Positions 21,287 to 30,532 of a DNA stretch of 64,000 bases are shown in pieces (the stretch's first letter is position 1; each line of letters opens with the position of its first letter). The position numbers were made by a program, and so were the translations under genes. The stretch is from Silanimonas sp021297925 (GTDB lineage: Bacteria > Pseudomonadota > Gammaproteobacteria > Xanthomonadales > Xanthomonadaceae), in contig JAPZTL010000005.1 of the NCBI GenBank assembly GCA_027532825.1, forward strand, positions 62,001-126,000, written 5' to 3'. A model generated the notes under the pieces. That model had not been told where the DNA came from, ran no database searches, and worked only from the letters and a program-made list of their open reading frames with translations.

Positions 21287-22012
21287 GTGGACTGGCCGGC
21301 CCTGCGCTTCCATCCGCGGCCGCGCATCGAGCCGGTCGCGGTCGAGGGGCGCGTCGTCTGCCACGTCATCGACGATGCCCTCGTCGACCCCGGCGCGTGG
21401 CGGGACTTCGCGGTGGCGCAGGCGTCGGCGTTCCGCGAGTCGCCCGGCAATGCCTTCCCGGGCTCCGAGCTGCGCCTGCCCGACGATGCAGTGATGCCGC
21501 TGGGCGACGTCTTCAACGAGCACTTCCGCCGCGCCTTCGACGCGCGGCGGCTGGAGCGCCTCTACGCCCGGCTCTCGATCGTGGATCGCCCGCCGGCATC
21601 GTTGAAGCCGACCCAGTGGCAGGCCCACGTCGATCGCCTCGACATCGGGCCTGGCGAGACGATCGCCGCCTCCGTGCTCTACCTCTTCGAGGACGAGTCC
21701 CTCGGGGGTACCGCCTTTTATCGGCCGCGGCGCCCCGCCGCGGAGACGGTCGCGATGATCCAGGATGCCGCGACGATGGCGCCGGAGGCCTTCGCCGCCC
21801 GCCATGGCGTCGCGCCGGGCTACCAGACCGCGAGCAATGCCTGGTTCGAGAAGGTGGCGAGCGTGCCGGCGCGCTGGAACCGCCTCATCGTCTACCCCGG
21901 CACGATCTTCCATTCCGGCGAGATCACCCGGCCGGAGGCCCTCGATCCGCATCCGTCGCGCGGCCGACTCACGCTGAACGCGTTCTTCTCCTGCCGCCGC
22001 CGCGCGGCCTGA
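21287..22012 (+). CDS. DUF6445 family protein, likely non-heme-iron oxygenase fold
   Basis: A 241-residue protein that starts with GTG five bases after the halogenase stop. The region WQAHVDRLDIGPGETIAASVLYLF followed later by IVYPGTIFHSGEI has the His-x-Asp ... His spacing of a 2-oxoglutarate/Fe(II)-type double-stranded beta-helix, and GGTAFYRPR lies between. This matches the DUF6445 family often encoded next to tryptophan-halogenase-like genes. Its reaction is unknown. The coupling implies it acts with the halogenase, perhaps on the same substrate (inference). It converges on the amylase gene with a 7-base gap. Confidence 0.7.
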   Translation: MDWPALRFHPRPRIEPVAVEGRVVCHVIDDALVDPGAWRDFAVAQASAFRESPGNAFPGSELRLPDDAVMPLGDVFNEHFRRAFDARRLERLYARLSIVDRPPASLKPTQWQAHVDRLDIGPGETIAASVLYLFEDESLGGTAFYRPRRPAAETVAMIQDAATMAPEAFAARHGVAPGYQTASNAWFEKVASVPARWNRLIVYPGTIFHSGEITRPEALDPHPSRGRLTLNAFFSCRRRAA

Positions 22013-22019
22013 GGGTCGC

Positions 22020-24653
22020 TCAGGGCAGCCGCACCGTCATCGCGTCCATCCAGCGCGGGTCGCGCGCGCCGTCGCCACCGCCCATGGTGTGCCCGCCGCC
22101 CTCGGGGCTCAGGCCGCGCCAGCCGCCGTCCCAGTCCCACGTGGTGGCGTGCACGACCAGACCCTGGAGATCCGTCGGGTGGCCGAGCGCCGCGGCAGGG
22201 AACTCGAGGCGCACCACCCGTCGGGCCCGGTCCACGGTGATGCGCGCGCCCGGCACGAGCGGCGTGCCGTCGCGGTCCGCGCTCGCGCCCTCCGCGGTGA
22301 AGGCGGCATTGCTCCAGCCGTGCGTCCGCAAGCGCACCTGCCAGCGGCGGCCGTCGGGCAACACGGCGTTCTGGCCCGGCATCGCCGTCGCGCCATCGGT
22401 GCGACCTGGCAGCGACAGGAAGACCGAAAAGGCGACGTGGTCGAAGCCGTTCGCCGGGTTCCAGCTGTCCAGCACCTCGCCCATCGCCAGCTCGATCGCC
22501 AAGGCGCCGCCGGAGCCGAACACCCGCATCCCACGCAGGTCCATGCTCGCCCCGTCGGCGTAGCTGGGGTCGGTCGGGTAGCGGTAGCGGCCCTCGGGGC
22601 CGGCATCGTCGCCGGCCGGGTCGGTGGCTTCGGCGAGCAGGGCCCAGTCGCGCTCGACGCGGAAGGTGTGGCCCGGCGAGGCGAGGCCGTCGCCGGCCAG
22701 CACCACCACCCGGTGCGTCGCCTTCGGGTCGATGAAATCGTCGGTCGGGACCGTCTCGCGCCAGCGCCCTTCGGCATCGGCGATCAGGCGCTGCGCGCGC
22801 CGCAAGTCGCCGTCCACGACCAAGGTGCCGTCGCGGCCCGGGGGCAGGGTGCCGGTGAGCACGAGGTCGCCATGCACCACCGCCGGCACCGCGTCGAGCG
22901 TCGGCCGCGTGCTCGCCTCGGGCTCCGGGACGCTTTGGGCCGACCGCGGTGCCGGTTCGACCCGCCACACGCCGCCCGCGCGGGCCGGCAGTTCGCCGAG
23001 CACGCGGCCCTCGGCACTCGCCTGCAGCACCGGGCCGTCGCCGTCGAGGGCCAGCAACGGGACGAGCCGCGCGCCGGCCGGCAGGCCGTCGAGGTCGAGC
23101 AGCCGGCGGTCTTCGGCGGTGTTGAGCATCACCATGAGGCGATCCCCGTCGGTGCTGGCCGCTTCGGCATCGCCCTGCATGGCCCAAGCGATCACCCCAG
23201 GGCCGGCGCCGTCGGCGGCGAGGATTTCGGGCCGGGCGCGCGACAGGGCCGGATGCGCGCGGCGCAGTTGCACCATAGCCGCGATGGCGCGGTAGAGCGG
23301 GTGGGTGGGGTCGAAGTGGTCGCGGCCGCCGCTGCCGAAGCCGGCGGCGAACATGGCGTCGCGCTGGCCCCGGAAGCCCTGCTCGGTGCCGTAGTAGAGG
23401 ACCGGGATGCCGGGCAGGGTGAGCATGGCCAGCAGGGCCTGCTTCAGCGCCGGCTCGCCGGCCCCGGCGAGGAAGCGGTCGACGTCGTGGTTGTCGATGA
23501 AGGTGGGCATGCGCCACGGGTCGGCATGCACCGCCAGCGTGCGCTCGATGCGCCAGGCCAGCTCGGCGGGCGCGTGCCCGCGGGCGAAGACGTCCCCGAA
23601 GGTCCCGTACATCGGGAACTGGATCATCGCCGGGATGCCACCTTCGACGCGCTGGTAGGCGTCGATCTTGCGCATCTGCACGTCCTCGAAGGGCTTGTCG
23701 ATGCCGAAGCCCTCGCCGAACAGGTGGAAACGCGGGTTGCCCTGCGCCGCGGCCACGCGCAGGACGCCGGGCGCTTCCGGGTCGTCGGCGTGGAGGAAAT
23801 CGGGAAAGAACTCGGGCTCGACGTAGAAGGCCGTATCGACGCGGAAGCCGTCCACGCCGACCTTCGTGATCCAGTCGCCGAAGCTCTTGCGCAGCGCGCG
23901 GCGCACCACCGGGCTCGAGGTGTCGAGGTCGTCCAGCCCCGCCATCTGGAACGTGAGCTCCTGCACCTTGTCCGTGTAATCGCGGACCGGCGGGGTCCAG
24001 TGGTAGACCGACAGCGTGCGCTGGGCCGGGTCGTTCGGGTCGTTCTGCGAGAACGGCCACTGCGTGGGCCGGTCCATGGGCCGGCTGCCGCGGGTGCGGC
24101 GCCACGTGTGGGTCGCGTCGCCGGCCCGCCAGTCGTCGTAGGCGAAGAAGTTGCCCATGTGGTTGACCACGATGTCCTGCACCAGGGTCATGCCGCGGCC
24201 GTCCAGCGCCCGGCCCAGCGCCACGTAGTCACCGAGAGTGCCGTAGTGCGCGTCCACCGCCGAGAAATCGCTGGCCCAGTAGCCGTGGTAGCCCGAGAAG
24301 CGGGCTTCCGCGTCCCACCACTGGTTGGCCACCGGCGGGGTGATCCAGAGCCCCGTGACGCCCAGCCCTTCGATGTAGTCGAGCCGCTGGGTGATGCCCC
24401 GCAGGTCGCCGCCGCTGTACTTGCTGCCGTCCGCCGGGTCGAACACGCCAGCGTTCTGGTCGTTGTTCGTGGCGTCGCCATCGGCGAAGCGGTCGAGCAT
24501 CGCGAAGTAGAGCACCTGGTCGCGCCAGTCGACCGGCTGGCTGGCCGGGGCGGGGCCCGGGGTGGGCGAGGCGGGGGCCGCCCACGCCGGCAGGGCGAGC
24601 GCCCCCGCGAACAGCAGGACCAGGGCGCGCGTGAGGGGGGAGGCGAGGCGCAT
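22020..24653 (-). CDS. Exported alpha-amylase (GH13) with glucodextranase-type C-terminal module
   Basis: An 877-residue protein with a signal peptide (MRLASPLTRALVLLFAGALA). The GH13 barrel spans roughly residues 40-480: DLRGITQRLDYIEGLGV, VQDIVVNHMGN, VDGFRVDTAFYV (nucleophile Asp), FHLFGEGFG (Glu) and TFIDNHDVDRF (Asp). After an all-beta region comes DPAGDDAGPEGRYRYPTDP near residue 640, the start block of the glucodextranase/amylopullulanase C-terminal binding module (PF09985-like), running to the end. It probably cleaves starch or dextrins in the periplasm or at the surface. It is divergent from the TonB receptor, with the 24715 operator between them. Confidence 0.92.
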   Translation of the reverse strand: MRLASPLTRALVLLFAGALALPAWAAPASPTPGPAPASQPVDWRDQVLYFAMLDRFADGDATNNDQNAGVFDPADGSKYSGGDLRGITQRLDYIEGLGVTGLWITPPVANQWWDAEARFSGYHGYWASDFSAVDAHYGTLGDYVALGRALDGRGMTLVQDIVVNHMGNFFAYDDWRAGDATHTWRRTRGSRPMDRPTQWPFSQNDPNDPAQRTLSVYHWTPPVRDYTDKVQELTFQMAGLDDLDTSSPVVRRALRKSFGDWITKVGVDGFRVDTAFYVEPEFFPDFLHADDPEAPGVLRVAAAQGNPRFHLFGEGFGIDKPFEDVQMRKIDAYQRVEGGIPAMIQFPMYGTFGDVFARGHAPAELAWRIERTLAVHADPWRMPTFIDNHDVDRFLAGAGEPALKQALLAMLTLPGIPVLYYGTEQGFRGQRDAMFAAGFGSGGRDHFDPTHPLYRAIAAMVQLRRAHPALSRARPEILAADGAGPGVIAWAMQGDAEAASTDGDRLMVMLNTAEDRRLLDLDGLPAGARLVPLLALDGDGPVLQASAEGRVLGELPARAGGVWRVEPAPRSAQSVPEPEASTRPTLDAVPAVVHGDLVLTGTLPPGRDGTLVVDGDLRRAQRLIADAEGRWRETVPTDDFIDPKATHRVVVLAGDGLASPGHTFRVERDWALLAEATDPAGDDAGPEGRYRYPTDPSYADGASMDLRGMRVFGSGGALAIELAMGEVLDSWNPANGFDHVAFSVFLSLPGRTDGATAMPGQNAVLPDGRRWQVRLRTHGWSNAAFTAEGASADRDGTPLVPGARITVDRARRVVRLEFPAAALGHPTDLQGLVVHATTWDWDGGWRGLSPEGGGHTMGGGDGARDPRWMDAMTVRLP

Positions 24654-24714
24654 GGGGCAGGGTTCCGGCGTGAAGGCCCCCAGTGTCGCGCGGGCCGCGC
24701 TTGTTAAAAGTCCA

Positions 24715-24728
24715 TGAATACGTATGCA
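24715..24728. promoter_or_regulatory. Candidate LacI-type operator between amylase and TonB receptor genes
   Basis: TGAATACGTATGCA is a near-palindrome in the 197-base gap between the divergent amylase and receptor genes. It combines the left half of the 9673 type with the right half of the 12499 type, and is the best single consensus of the four sites. Confidence 0.65.
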
Positions 24729-24850
24729 GCCAAGCGTGTGTTTTGAGCCCCAGCACTAACATGAAAAAACCGTGACGGCCCCTCGGGGGAGCCGCGCGCC
24801 ACCCACGCGCCACCCGGCGCCGAACCACCGAGCGACACCAGGAGAGGGGA

Positions 24851-27592
24851 ATGTCGAATCTCAAGCGAGACGTGCTGAGCGTGGCGCTGGCCTCGGCCAT
24901 CATGGCCATGGCCGCGCAGGCGCAAGCCCAGACGGCGTCGGCGACGCCGAAGACCGAAGAAGAGAAGGCCGAGGAGCAGCGGGCCCAGGAGGCCAAGAAG
25001 CTCGACGCGGTGGAGGTCACCTCGAGTATCCGCCGCGGCATCGAGGACGCCATCGAGAACAAGCAGAACGCCACGTCGATCGTCGAGTCGATCTCGGCCG
25101 AAGGCATCGGCAAGCTGCCCGACCAGTCGATCGCCGACTCGATCGCGCGCTTGCCCGGCCTGACGGCCGTGCGCAACACGCGCACCGGCCGTGCCCAGGA
25201 GATCAACGTCCGTGGCCTGTCGGGCGATTTCGCTGCCGCCACGCTCAATGGCCGCGAGCAGATCAGCCTGGCGCAGAGCCGCGGCGTCGAGTTTGATGCC
25301 TACCCGTCCGAGCTGCTGAGCTCGGTGCTGGTCTACAAGACCCCGGAGGCCAAGCTGGTCGGCCAGGGCCTGTCGGCCACGATCGACCTGCGCACCGCTC
25401 GTCCCCTCGACTTCGACGACCGCGTGCTCGCCGCCACTGCGCGCTACGAGCAGAACCGCGTCGCCGGCGAGAAGGAGAACGGCAACCGCATCAGCTTCGC
25501 CTACATCGACCAGAACGACGCCAAGACCATGGGCCTCGCGCTGGGCTACGCGCGCCAAGACAGCCCAGGCCAGGGTCGTCAGTGGACCGCTTGGGGTTAC
25601 GACAACGGTGCCATCGGCGGCGGCACCCTGTACGACTACGAGAGCGACAACGTCCGCGACGGACTGATGGCCACGCTGGAGTTCAGACCGACCGACAGCT
25701 ACCGCTCTTCCTTCGACTTCTTCTACTCGCGCTATGACCGCGAGGAGGACAAGCGCGGTCTCGAGTTCGGCACCACCTGGGGCGGCGCCAGCACGGTCAA
25801 CCGCGTCAACAACTCCCAGGGTACCGGCGTCGACGTGACCTGGAACAACGTCCGCCCGATCGTCCGGAACGACTTCGAGGGCTTCGAGGACAAGCTGGTC
25901 TCGCTGGGCTGGAACCACGAGATCAAGTTCGGCGAGAACTGGACCTTCACCGCCGACGTCAGCGGCTCGCAGGGCGAGCGCGACCAGCGCATCCTCGAGA
26001 CCTACGCCGTGCTTGCGGCGGGGGTCGGCGACACGCTGCGTGCCGTCTACAACCCCGAGGGCTACTTCGACCTCGACTTCGGCTTCGACTACAGCAACCC
26101 CGCGATCCTGCGCCTCGCGGATCCGGGTGGCTGGGGAGGCGGCGACAACCGCGCCCAGGCCGGCTACCTCAAGGACTTCAAGATCAAGGACAACATCGGG
26201 GCAATCCGTTTCGACCTCGAGCGCACGTTCGACGAGGGCTTCGTCAGCAGCGTCAGGTTCGGTCTGAATTACAACGACCGCGACAAGAGCCGCGGCTCGA
26301 TCGAGAACACGCTCTGCCTGACGACCACCTGTCTGGCGTCGAACAACGTGTTCGTCGCGATCCCGACGGCCTACGTGACCGGCCCGGTCTCGGTCTTCAA
26401 CGGCCTGCCGATCATGGGCCTCAACGCCCAGGCCATGGTCAGTGGTGGCGTGTACACGCTGCTCGGCAAGGACAACAAGGACATCACCAACAAGAACTGG
26501 ACGGTCGGCGAGGAGATCACCAGCGCCTACGTACAGGCTAACCTCGACACCGAGGTGTTCGGCCAAGGCCTGACCGGCAATGTCGGCCTGCAGCTGCAGA
26601 GCGTCGACCAGACCAGCACGGGCTTCGCGACCTTCTCCGGCAACCCGCGTGGCGTGCCGATCACGGCGGGCGACAGCTACACCGACGTGCTGCCCAGCCT
26701 CAACCTGCGCATGGCCCTGCCTGCAGACCAGGTGCTCCGCTTCGCCGCGGCCCGTCAGGTCGCCCGTCCGCGCATGGACGACATGCGCGCCAGCCAGGAC
26801 TACGGCATCCGCCTGACTGGCAACACGTCGCCGGGCTGCGCCACGGTGCCCTGCTTCAGTGGCGGTGGCGGCAACCCGAACCTGCGTCCGTGGGAAGCCA
26901 ACGCCTACGACCTGTCGTACGAGAAGTACTTCGACGGCACCCGCGGCTACGTCTCGGCGGCTTACTTCTTCAAGGACTTGAAGAGCTACATCTACAACCG
27001 GTCGTTCGCGTTCGATTACAGCGGCTTCCCGATTCCTCCGGGCACTCCGCCCGCAGGCATCCCGGCGTCGCGCATCGGCGAGTACAACGCCCCGGTCAAT
27101 GGCCAGGGTGGCCTGATCAAGGGCTACGAGCTCGCCGTGTCGGTGCCCTTCGACCTGCTGTGGGAGCCGCTCAAGGGCTTCGGCATGCAGGGCAGCTACA
27201 CCGACACCACGACCAACGTCGCGCCGAACGGGCCGGGCACCAGCGAGCCGCTGCCTGGCTTCTCGAAGTACACCTCGAACGCGACGCTTTACTACGAGGA
27301 CTACGGCTTCCAGGTCCGTGTCAGCCGCCGCACGCGCTCGGCCTTCCGCTCGACTTTCCAAGGCTTCGGTGGCGACCTGAACTTCCGCAATTTCGCTGGC
27401 GAGGAAGTGGTGGACGCGCAGATCGGCTACACCTTCCAGGACGGTCCGCTGAAGGACGTGGCACTGCTGTTGCAGGCCGGCAACCTCACGGACGAAGCCT
27501 CGCGTGACCAGGAGAGCAACCGCGCCGACCGCCCGCTCAGCTACTTCGAGTACGGCAAGTACTACCTGTTCGGCGTCAGCTACAAGTTCTGA
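24851..27592 (+). CDS. TonB-dependent receptor, probable maltodextrin uptake
   Basis: A 913-residue outer-membrane protein. A signal peptide ends at AQAQAQT, followed by a charged linker and a TonB-box-like KLDAVEVTSSIRRG near residue 50. The plug includes SISAEGIGKLPDQSIADSIARLPGLTAVR and INVRGLS. The beta-barrel follows and ends in FGVSYKF, with the terminal Phe typical of outer-membrane proteins. A strong ribosome site (AGGAGAGGGG) precedes the ATG at 24851. Receptors of this subgroup in Caulobacter and Xanthomonas import maltodextrins; the divergent amylase, the operator and the sugar carrier downstream support that use. It is followed by a strong intrinsic terminator. Confidence 0.9.
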   Translation: MSNLKRDVLSVALASAIMAMAAQAQAQTASATPKTEEEKAEEQRAQEAKKLDAVEVTSSIRRGIEDAIENKQNATSIVESISAEGIGKLPDQSIADSIARLPGLTAVRNTRTGRAQEINVRGLSGDFAAATLNGREQISLAQSRGVEFDAYPSELLSSVLVYKTPEAKLVGQGLSATIDLRTARPLDFDDRVLAATARYEQNRVAGEKENGNRISFAYIDQNDAKTMGLALGYARQDSPGQGRQWTAWGYDNGAIGGGTLYDYESDNVRDGLMATLEFRPTDSYRSSFDFFYSRYDREEDKRGLEFGTTWGGASTVNRVNNSQGTGVDVTWNNVRPIVRNDFEGFEDKLVSLGWNHEIKFGENWTFTADVSGSQGERDQRILETYAVLAAGVGDTLRAVYNPEGYFDLDFGFDYSNPAILRLADPGGWGGGDNRAQAGYLKDFKIKDNIGAIRFDLERTFDEGFVSSVRFGLNYNDRDKSRGSIENTLCLTTTCLASNNVFVAIPTAYVTGPVSVFNGLPIMGLNAQAMVSGGVYTLLGKDNKDITNKNWTVGEEITSAYVQANLDTEVFGQGLTGNVGLQLQSVDQTSTGFATFSGNPRGVPITAGDSYTDVLPSLNLRMALPADQVLRFAAARQVARPRMDDMRASQDYGIRLTGNTSPGCATVPCFSGGGGNPNLRPWEANAYDLSYEKYFDGTRGYVSAAYFFKDLKSYIYNRSFAFDYSGFPIPPGTPPAGIPASRIGEYNAPVNGQGGLIKGYELAVSVPFDLLWEPLKGFGMQGSYTDTTTNVAPNGPGTSEPLPGFSKYTSNATLYYEDYGFQVRVSRRTRSAFRSTFQGFGGDLNFRNFAGEEVVDAQIGYTFQDGPLKDVALLLQAGNLTDEASRDQESNRADRPLSYFEYGKYYLFGVSYKF

Positions 27593-27617
27593 TCCCCAAC
27601 GGTCAGAGGTGGAAGGG

Positions 27618-27647
27618 AAACCCCGGCGCAAGCCGGGGTTTTTCTTT
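27618..27647 (+). terminator. Intrinsic terminator of the TonB receptor gene
   Basis: A perfect 10-base stem, AAACCCCGGC / GCCGGGGTTT, closed by a GCAA tetraloop (27628-27631), is followed by TTCTTT. It begins 25 bases after the receptor stop. It may serve on the other strand as well, since the A-rich side precedes the stem. Confidence 0.9.
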
Positions 27648-27712
27648 GGCCGCCGCGGGTGGCCCGGCGCCGCGAGGGTGCGGCCGGCCTCGCGCCGGCC
27701 GGAGGCCCGGGC

Positions 27713-28921
27713 TCAGTCGCCGTTGGCGCTGGCGACAACGGCCGCCGCGCGCTTGCGCACCATCGGGATGGTCAGCACCGTGCTGCTCACCGCCATCAGC
27801 AGCAGTGCCGTGAACATGTCGGCGGAGATCACGCCCTTGTCGAGCAGGATCGTCGCGAAGATGATCTCGATCAGCGCCTTGGTTTGCAGCAGCCAGCCGA
27901 TCACGTGGGCCTCGCCGGGCTTCCACCCGAGCAGGCGCCCGGCGATGCGCACGCCCAGCAGCTTGCCGCTCACCGAAGCGGCCAGCAGCACCGCTGCCAC
28001 GATGAACACCGTCGCCCCGCCGGCATCCCACTCGGTGCGCAGGCCGGTGGACAGGAAGAACACCGGCATCATCAGCAGCAGCACGTGGTGGCGCACGAGG
28101 TCGTAATGCTCCTCCTTGAACCACTGCCGGTCGATGATCACGCCGGCGAGGAAGGCGCCCACCATGAAGTGCAGACCGGCCGCGTCGGAAGCCAGGGCGC
28201 AGGCCAGCAGCCAGACCAGCCCCAGCGCCCAGCGGTCGGTGTCGCCGAGCGCGCGCAGGCCCTTGCGGACCCACGGCGCGAGCACGGCGAACCCGACGAG
28301 GAAGCCGGCCTGGTGCAGGAGACGGTCGGTGTCGACGAGGATCAGCGCCAGCACCACCCAGATCGCGATGTCGTCGAGGCTGGCGTAGCGCAGCACGCGC
28401 TGGCCCAGGGCGGTGCGCAGGATGCCGATCTTCTCCATCAGCAGCATCAGGATCGGCAGGGCGGTGACCGCGCAGCCCATGCCGACGCCGGCGACGAACT
28501 GCCATTCCTCCGCCTTGGGGCCGATCAGCCCGGGCTGCCACTGCAGCAGCAGGTGGGCCGTCGCCGCGCCCATGGCGAGGGGCATCGCCAGCGCGAAGCC
28601 CGCGGTGACCGCGGTTTCCCGCCGGCCCGACCACGCCTTCTTCAGGTCGAGTTCGATTCCGGCCAGCCACAGGAACACGATCACGGCCCAGAAGGCGATG
28701 CCGTTGAGGTTGGCGATGACCGCCGGCTGGAAGACGGCGTCGTGCGCGGCGGGGAGCAGGGCGCCGGCGATGGCCGGACCGAACAGGATACCGGCGACGA
28801 TCTGGACCACGGGCAAGGGTGCCACGTCGTCGGTCCGGAAGAGCCGCCATGCCAACCACGGCAGGGCGAAGATCAGCAGCAGGGCGAGGAGATAGGCGGT
28901 CTTCGCATCTAGTAGATCCAT
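27713..28921 (-). CDS. Kef-type cation:proton antiporter (CPA2)
   Basis: A 402-residue inner-membrane protein with about 12 hydrophobic segments. VVQIVAGILFGPAIAG, LWLAGIELDLKKAW, SLDDIAIWVVLALILV and FMVGAFLAGVIIDR are typical of the Na+/H+ exchanger (PF00999) fold. It ends after the membrane domain, so the C-terminal TrkA-N/RCK module of KefB/KefC is absent. The ATG at 28921 is chosen; upstream sequence in frame is intergenic. It would exchange K+ or Na+ for protons; the ion is not clear. It is divergent from the sugar carrier across a 198-base gap in which I find no copy of the ACGTAT operator. Confidence 0.88.
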   Translation of the reverse strand: MDLLDAKTAYLLALLLIFALPWLAWRLFRTDDVAPLPVVQIVAGILFGPAIAGALLPAAHDAVFQPAVIANLNGIAFWAVIVFLWLAGIELDLKKAWSGRRETAVTAGFALAMPLAMGAATAHLLLQWQPGLIGPKAEEWQFVAGVGMGCAVTALPILMLLMEKIGILRTALGQRVLRYASLDDIAIWVVLALILVDTDRLLHQAGFLVGFAVLAPWVRKGLRALGDTDRWALGLVWLLACALASDAAGLHFMVGAFLAGVIIDRQWFKEEHYDLVRHHVLLLMMPVFFLSTGLRTEWDAGGATVFIVAAVLLAASVSGKLLGVRIAGRLLGWKPGEAHVIGWLLQTKALIEIIFATILLDKGVISADMFTALLLMAVSSTVLTIPMVRKRAAAVVASANGD

Positions 28922-29119
28922 GGCCTGCGGGACGTCTGGCGGTGCTGGAGCGCCAGTGTAGACGCCCGGGAGCGCCGTGCGGCGCCTCAGAAAGCCCAGT
29001 CCACGCCGTACTCCGTGCCGATAAGTTCCCCCCGGGAAATGTCGAATCGATGTCGTCGCCCGCGACTGAAAATCCGCCGTGGCGTGTATCGTGTCGACTC
29101 CACAGGGGAGGAGACACGC

Positions 29120-30532
29120 ATGGCGCAAAGCAGCATGGGGGCGACGTCGTCGCGGCATCGGCCGCACCTGACGTTCTGGCAGATCTGGAACATGTCGTTC
29201 GGCTTCCTCGGCATCCAGTTCGGCTTCGCGTTGCAGGGGGGCTTCGTTTCCCGCATCTTCCAGACCCTCGGGGCCGACAAGGACGCCTTGCCGCTGCTCT
29301 GGATCGCCGCGCCGCTCACCGGCCTGCTGGTGCAGCCCATCATCGGCTACCTCAGCGACCGCACGTGGCATCCGATCCTCGGCCGGCGGCGACCTTACTT
29401 CCTGATCGGCGCGGTCCTCAGTTCGATCGCGCTGCTGTTCATGCCGCAATCCCCCGCGCTGTGGATCGCGGTCGGCACGCTGTGGGTGCTCGACGCCTCG
29501 ATCAACGTCAGCATGGAGCCGTTCCGCGCGCTCGTCGCCGACAAGCTGCCCGAGCAGCAGCGCAGCTACGGTTTCGTCGTGCAGACGCTGATCATCGGCA
29601 TCGGCACCTGGGTGGCGAGCAACCTGCCGTGGTTCGTCACGCAGATGGGCGTGAGCAACGAGGCCGCGCCGGGCGTGGTGCCCCCGTCGGTGCAGGTGGC
29701 GTTCGCGATCGGCGCCTTCGTGTTCATGGCGTCGATCCTCGTCACCGTTTTCACCACGAAGGAATACCCGCCCGAGGACCTCGCTGCTTTCGAGGCCGAG
29801 AAGCAGCGCGGCCGATTCGTGCGCGACATCGTCCATAACGTCGTGCACATGCCGAAGCAGATGCGTCGTATCGGCATCGTGCAGTTCTTCAGCTGGTTCG
29901 CCTTCTTCTCGATGTGGAGCATGGCCACGCCGGGACTGACCGAGCACGTGTTCAACGCGCCAGCGCCAGTGGCAAGCGCCTACGACATGGCGGTGCCGGA
30001 GCAGGCCGCGGCGTTCGCCACGGCCAACAAGGCCTTCCAGGACGCCGCCGACCTCGTCGGCGCCTACATGGGCTGGTACGGGCTGTCGTCCATGCTGGTC
30101 GCGCTGCTGCTGGCCTTCTACGCCTCCCGCCTCGTGCTCAACCGGCGCGCCGTGCACGCCGCCTCCCTCGTGTTGGGCGGCGTGGGCTTCCTCTCCATGT
30201 ACGTCGTCCCCTCGCCCGGGCCGCTGATCGGCAGCTTCGCGCTGGTCGGCATCGCCTGGGCGAGCATCCTGTCGATGCCCTACGCCCTGCTGGCCGGCTG
30301 CATCGAGGACAAACGCATGGGTGTCTTCATGGGGCTGTTCAACATGTTCATCGTGTTGCCCCAGATCGCCGCCGCCCTCGTCCTCGGCCCGCTGGTGCGC
30401 GAGGTCTTCGGCCAGCACGCCATCTACGCGCTGGTCCTCAGCGGCGCGAGCCTGCTGGTCGCGGCGGCCTGCCTCGTCCGCGTCGCCGAGCATCCCGCCC
30501 TCGAGCCCGTGCCGGAACCCCCGCATGGATGA
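29120..30532 (+). CDS. Inner-membrane sugar:cation symporter (GPH/SLC45-like MFS), probable maltose carrier
   Basis: A 470-residue membrane protein with about 12 hydrophobic segments. DRTWHPILGRRRPYFLIGA between helices 2 and 3 is characteristic of the GPH/SLC45 sucrose-maltose carrier group. ALVADKLPEQQR and YALLAGCIEDKRMGVFMG are further family blocks. AGGGGAGGAG lies just before the ATG. Context (TonB receptor, amylase, cytoplasmic phosphorylase and amylomaltase) points to maltose/maltodextrin uptake (inference). No ACGTAT operator is visible directly upstream. Its stop overlaps the start of the serine hydrolase by 8 bases. Confidence 0.9.
   Translation: MAQSSMGATSSRHRPHLTFWQIWNMSFGFLGIQFGFALQGGFVSRIFQTLGADKDALPLLWIAAPLTGLLVQPIIGYLSDRTWHPILGRRRPYFLIGAVLSSIALLFMPQSPALWIAVGTLWVLDASINVSMEPFRALVADKLPEQQRSYGFVVQTLIIGIGTWVASNLPWFVTQMGVSNEAAPGVVPPSVQVAFAIGAFVFMASILVTVFTTKEYPPEDLAAFEAEKQRGRFVRDIVHNVVHMPKQMRRIGIVQFFSWFAFFSMWSMATPGLTEHVFNAPAPVASAYDMAVPEQAAAFATANKAFQDAADLVGAYMGWYGLSSMLVALLLAFYASRLVLNRRAVHAASLVLGGVGFLSMYVVPSPGPLIGSFALVGIAWASILSMPYALLAGCIEDKRMGVFMGLFNMFIVLPQIAAALVLGPLVREVFGQHAIYALVLSGASLLVAAACLVRVAEHPALEPVPEPPHG

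Noticed and set aside
22089..24707. Long open frame of 872 codons opposite the amylase gene
   Set aside because: It would cover the divergent promoter region and lacks any motif; the amylase is certain.
28922..29119. Fifth ACGTAT operator before the sugar carrier
   Set aside because: I read the 198-base gap on both strands and found no convincing match; the sequence around 29038-29052 is only superficially similar.
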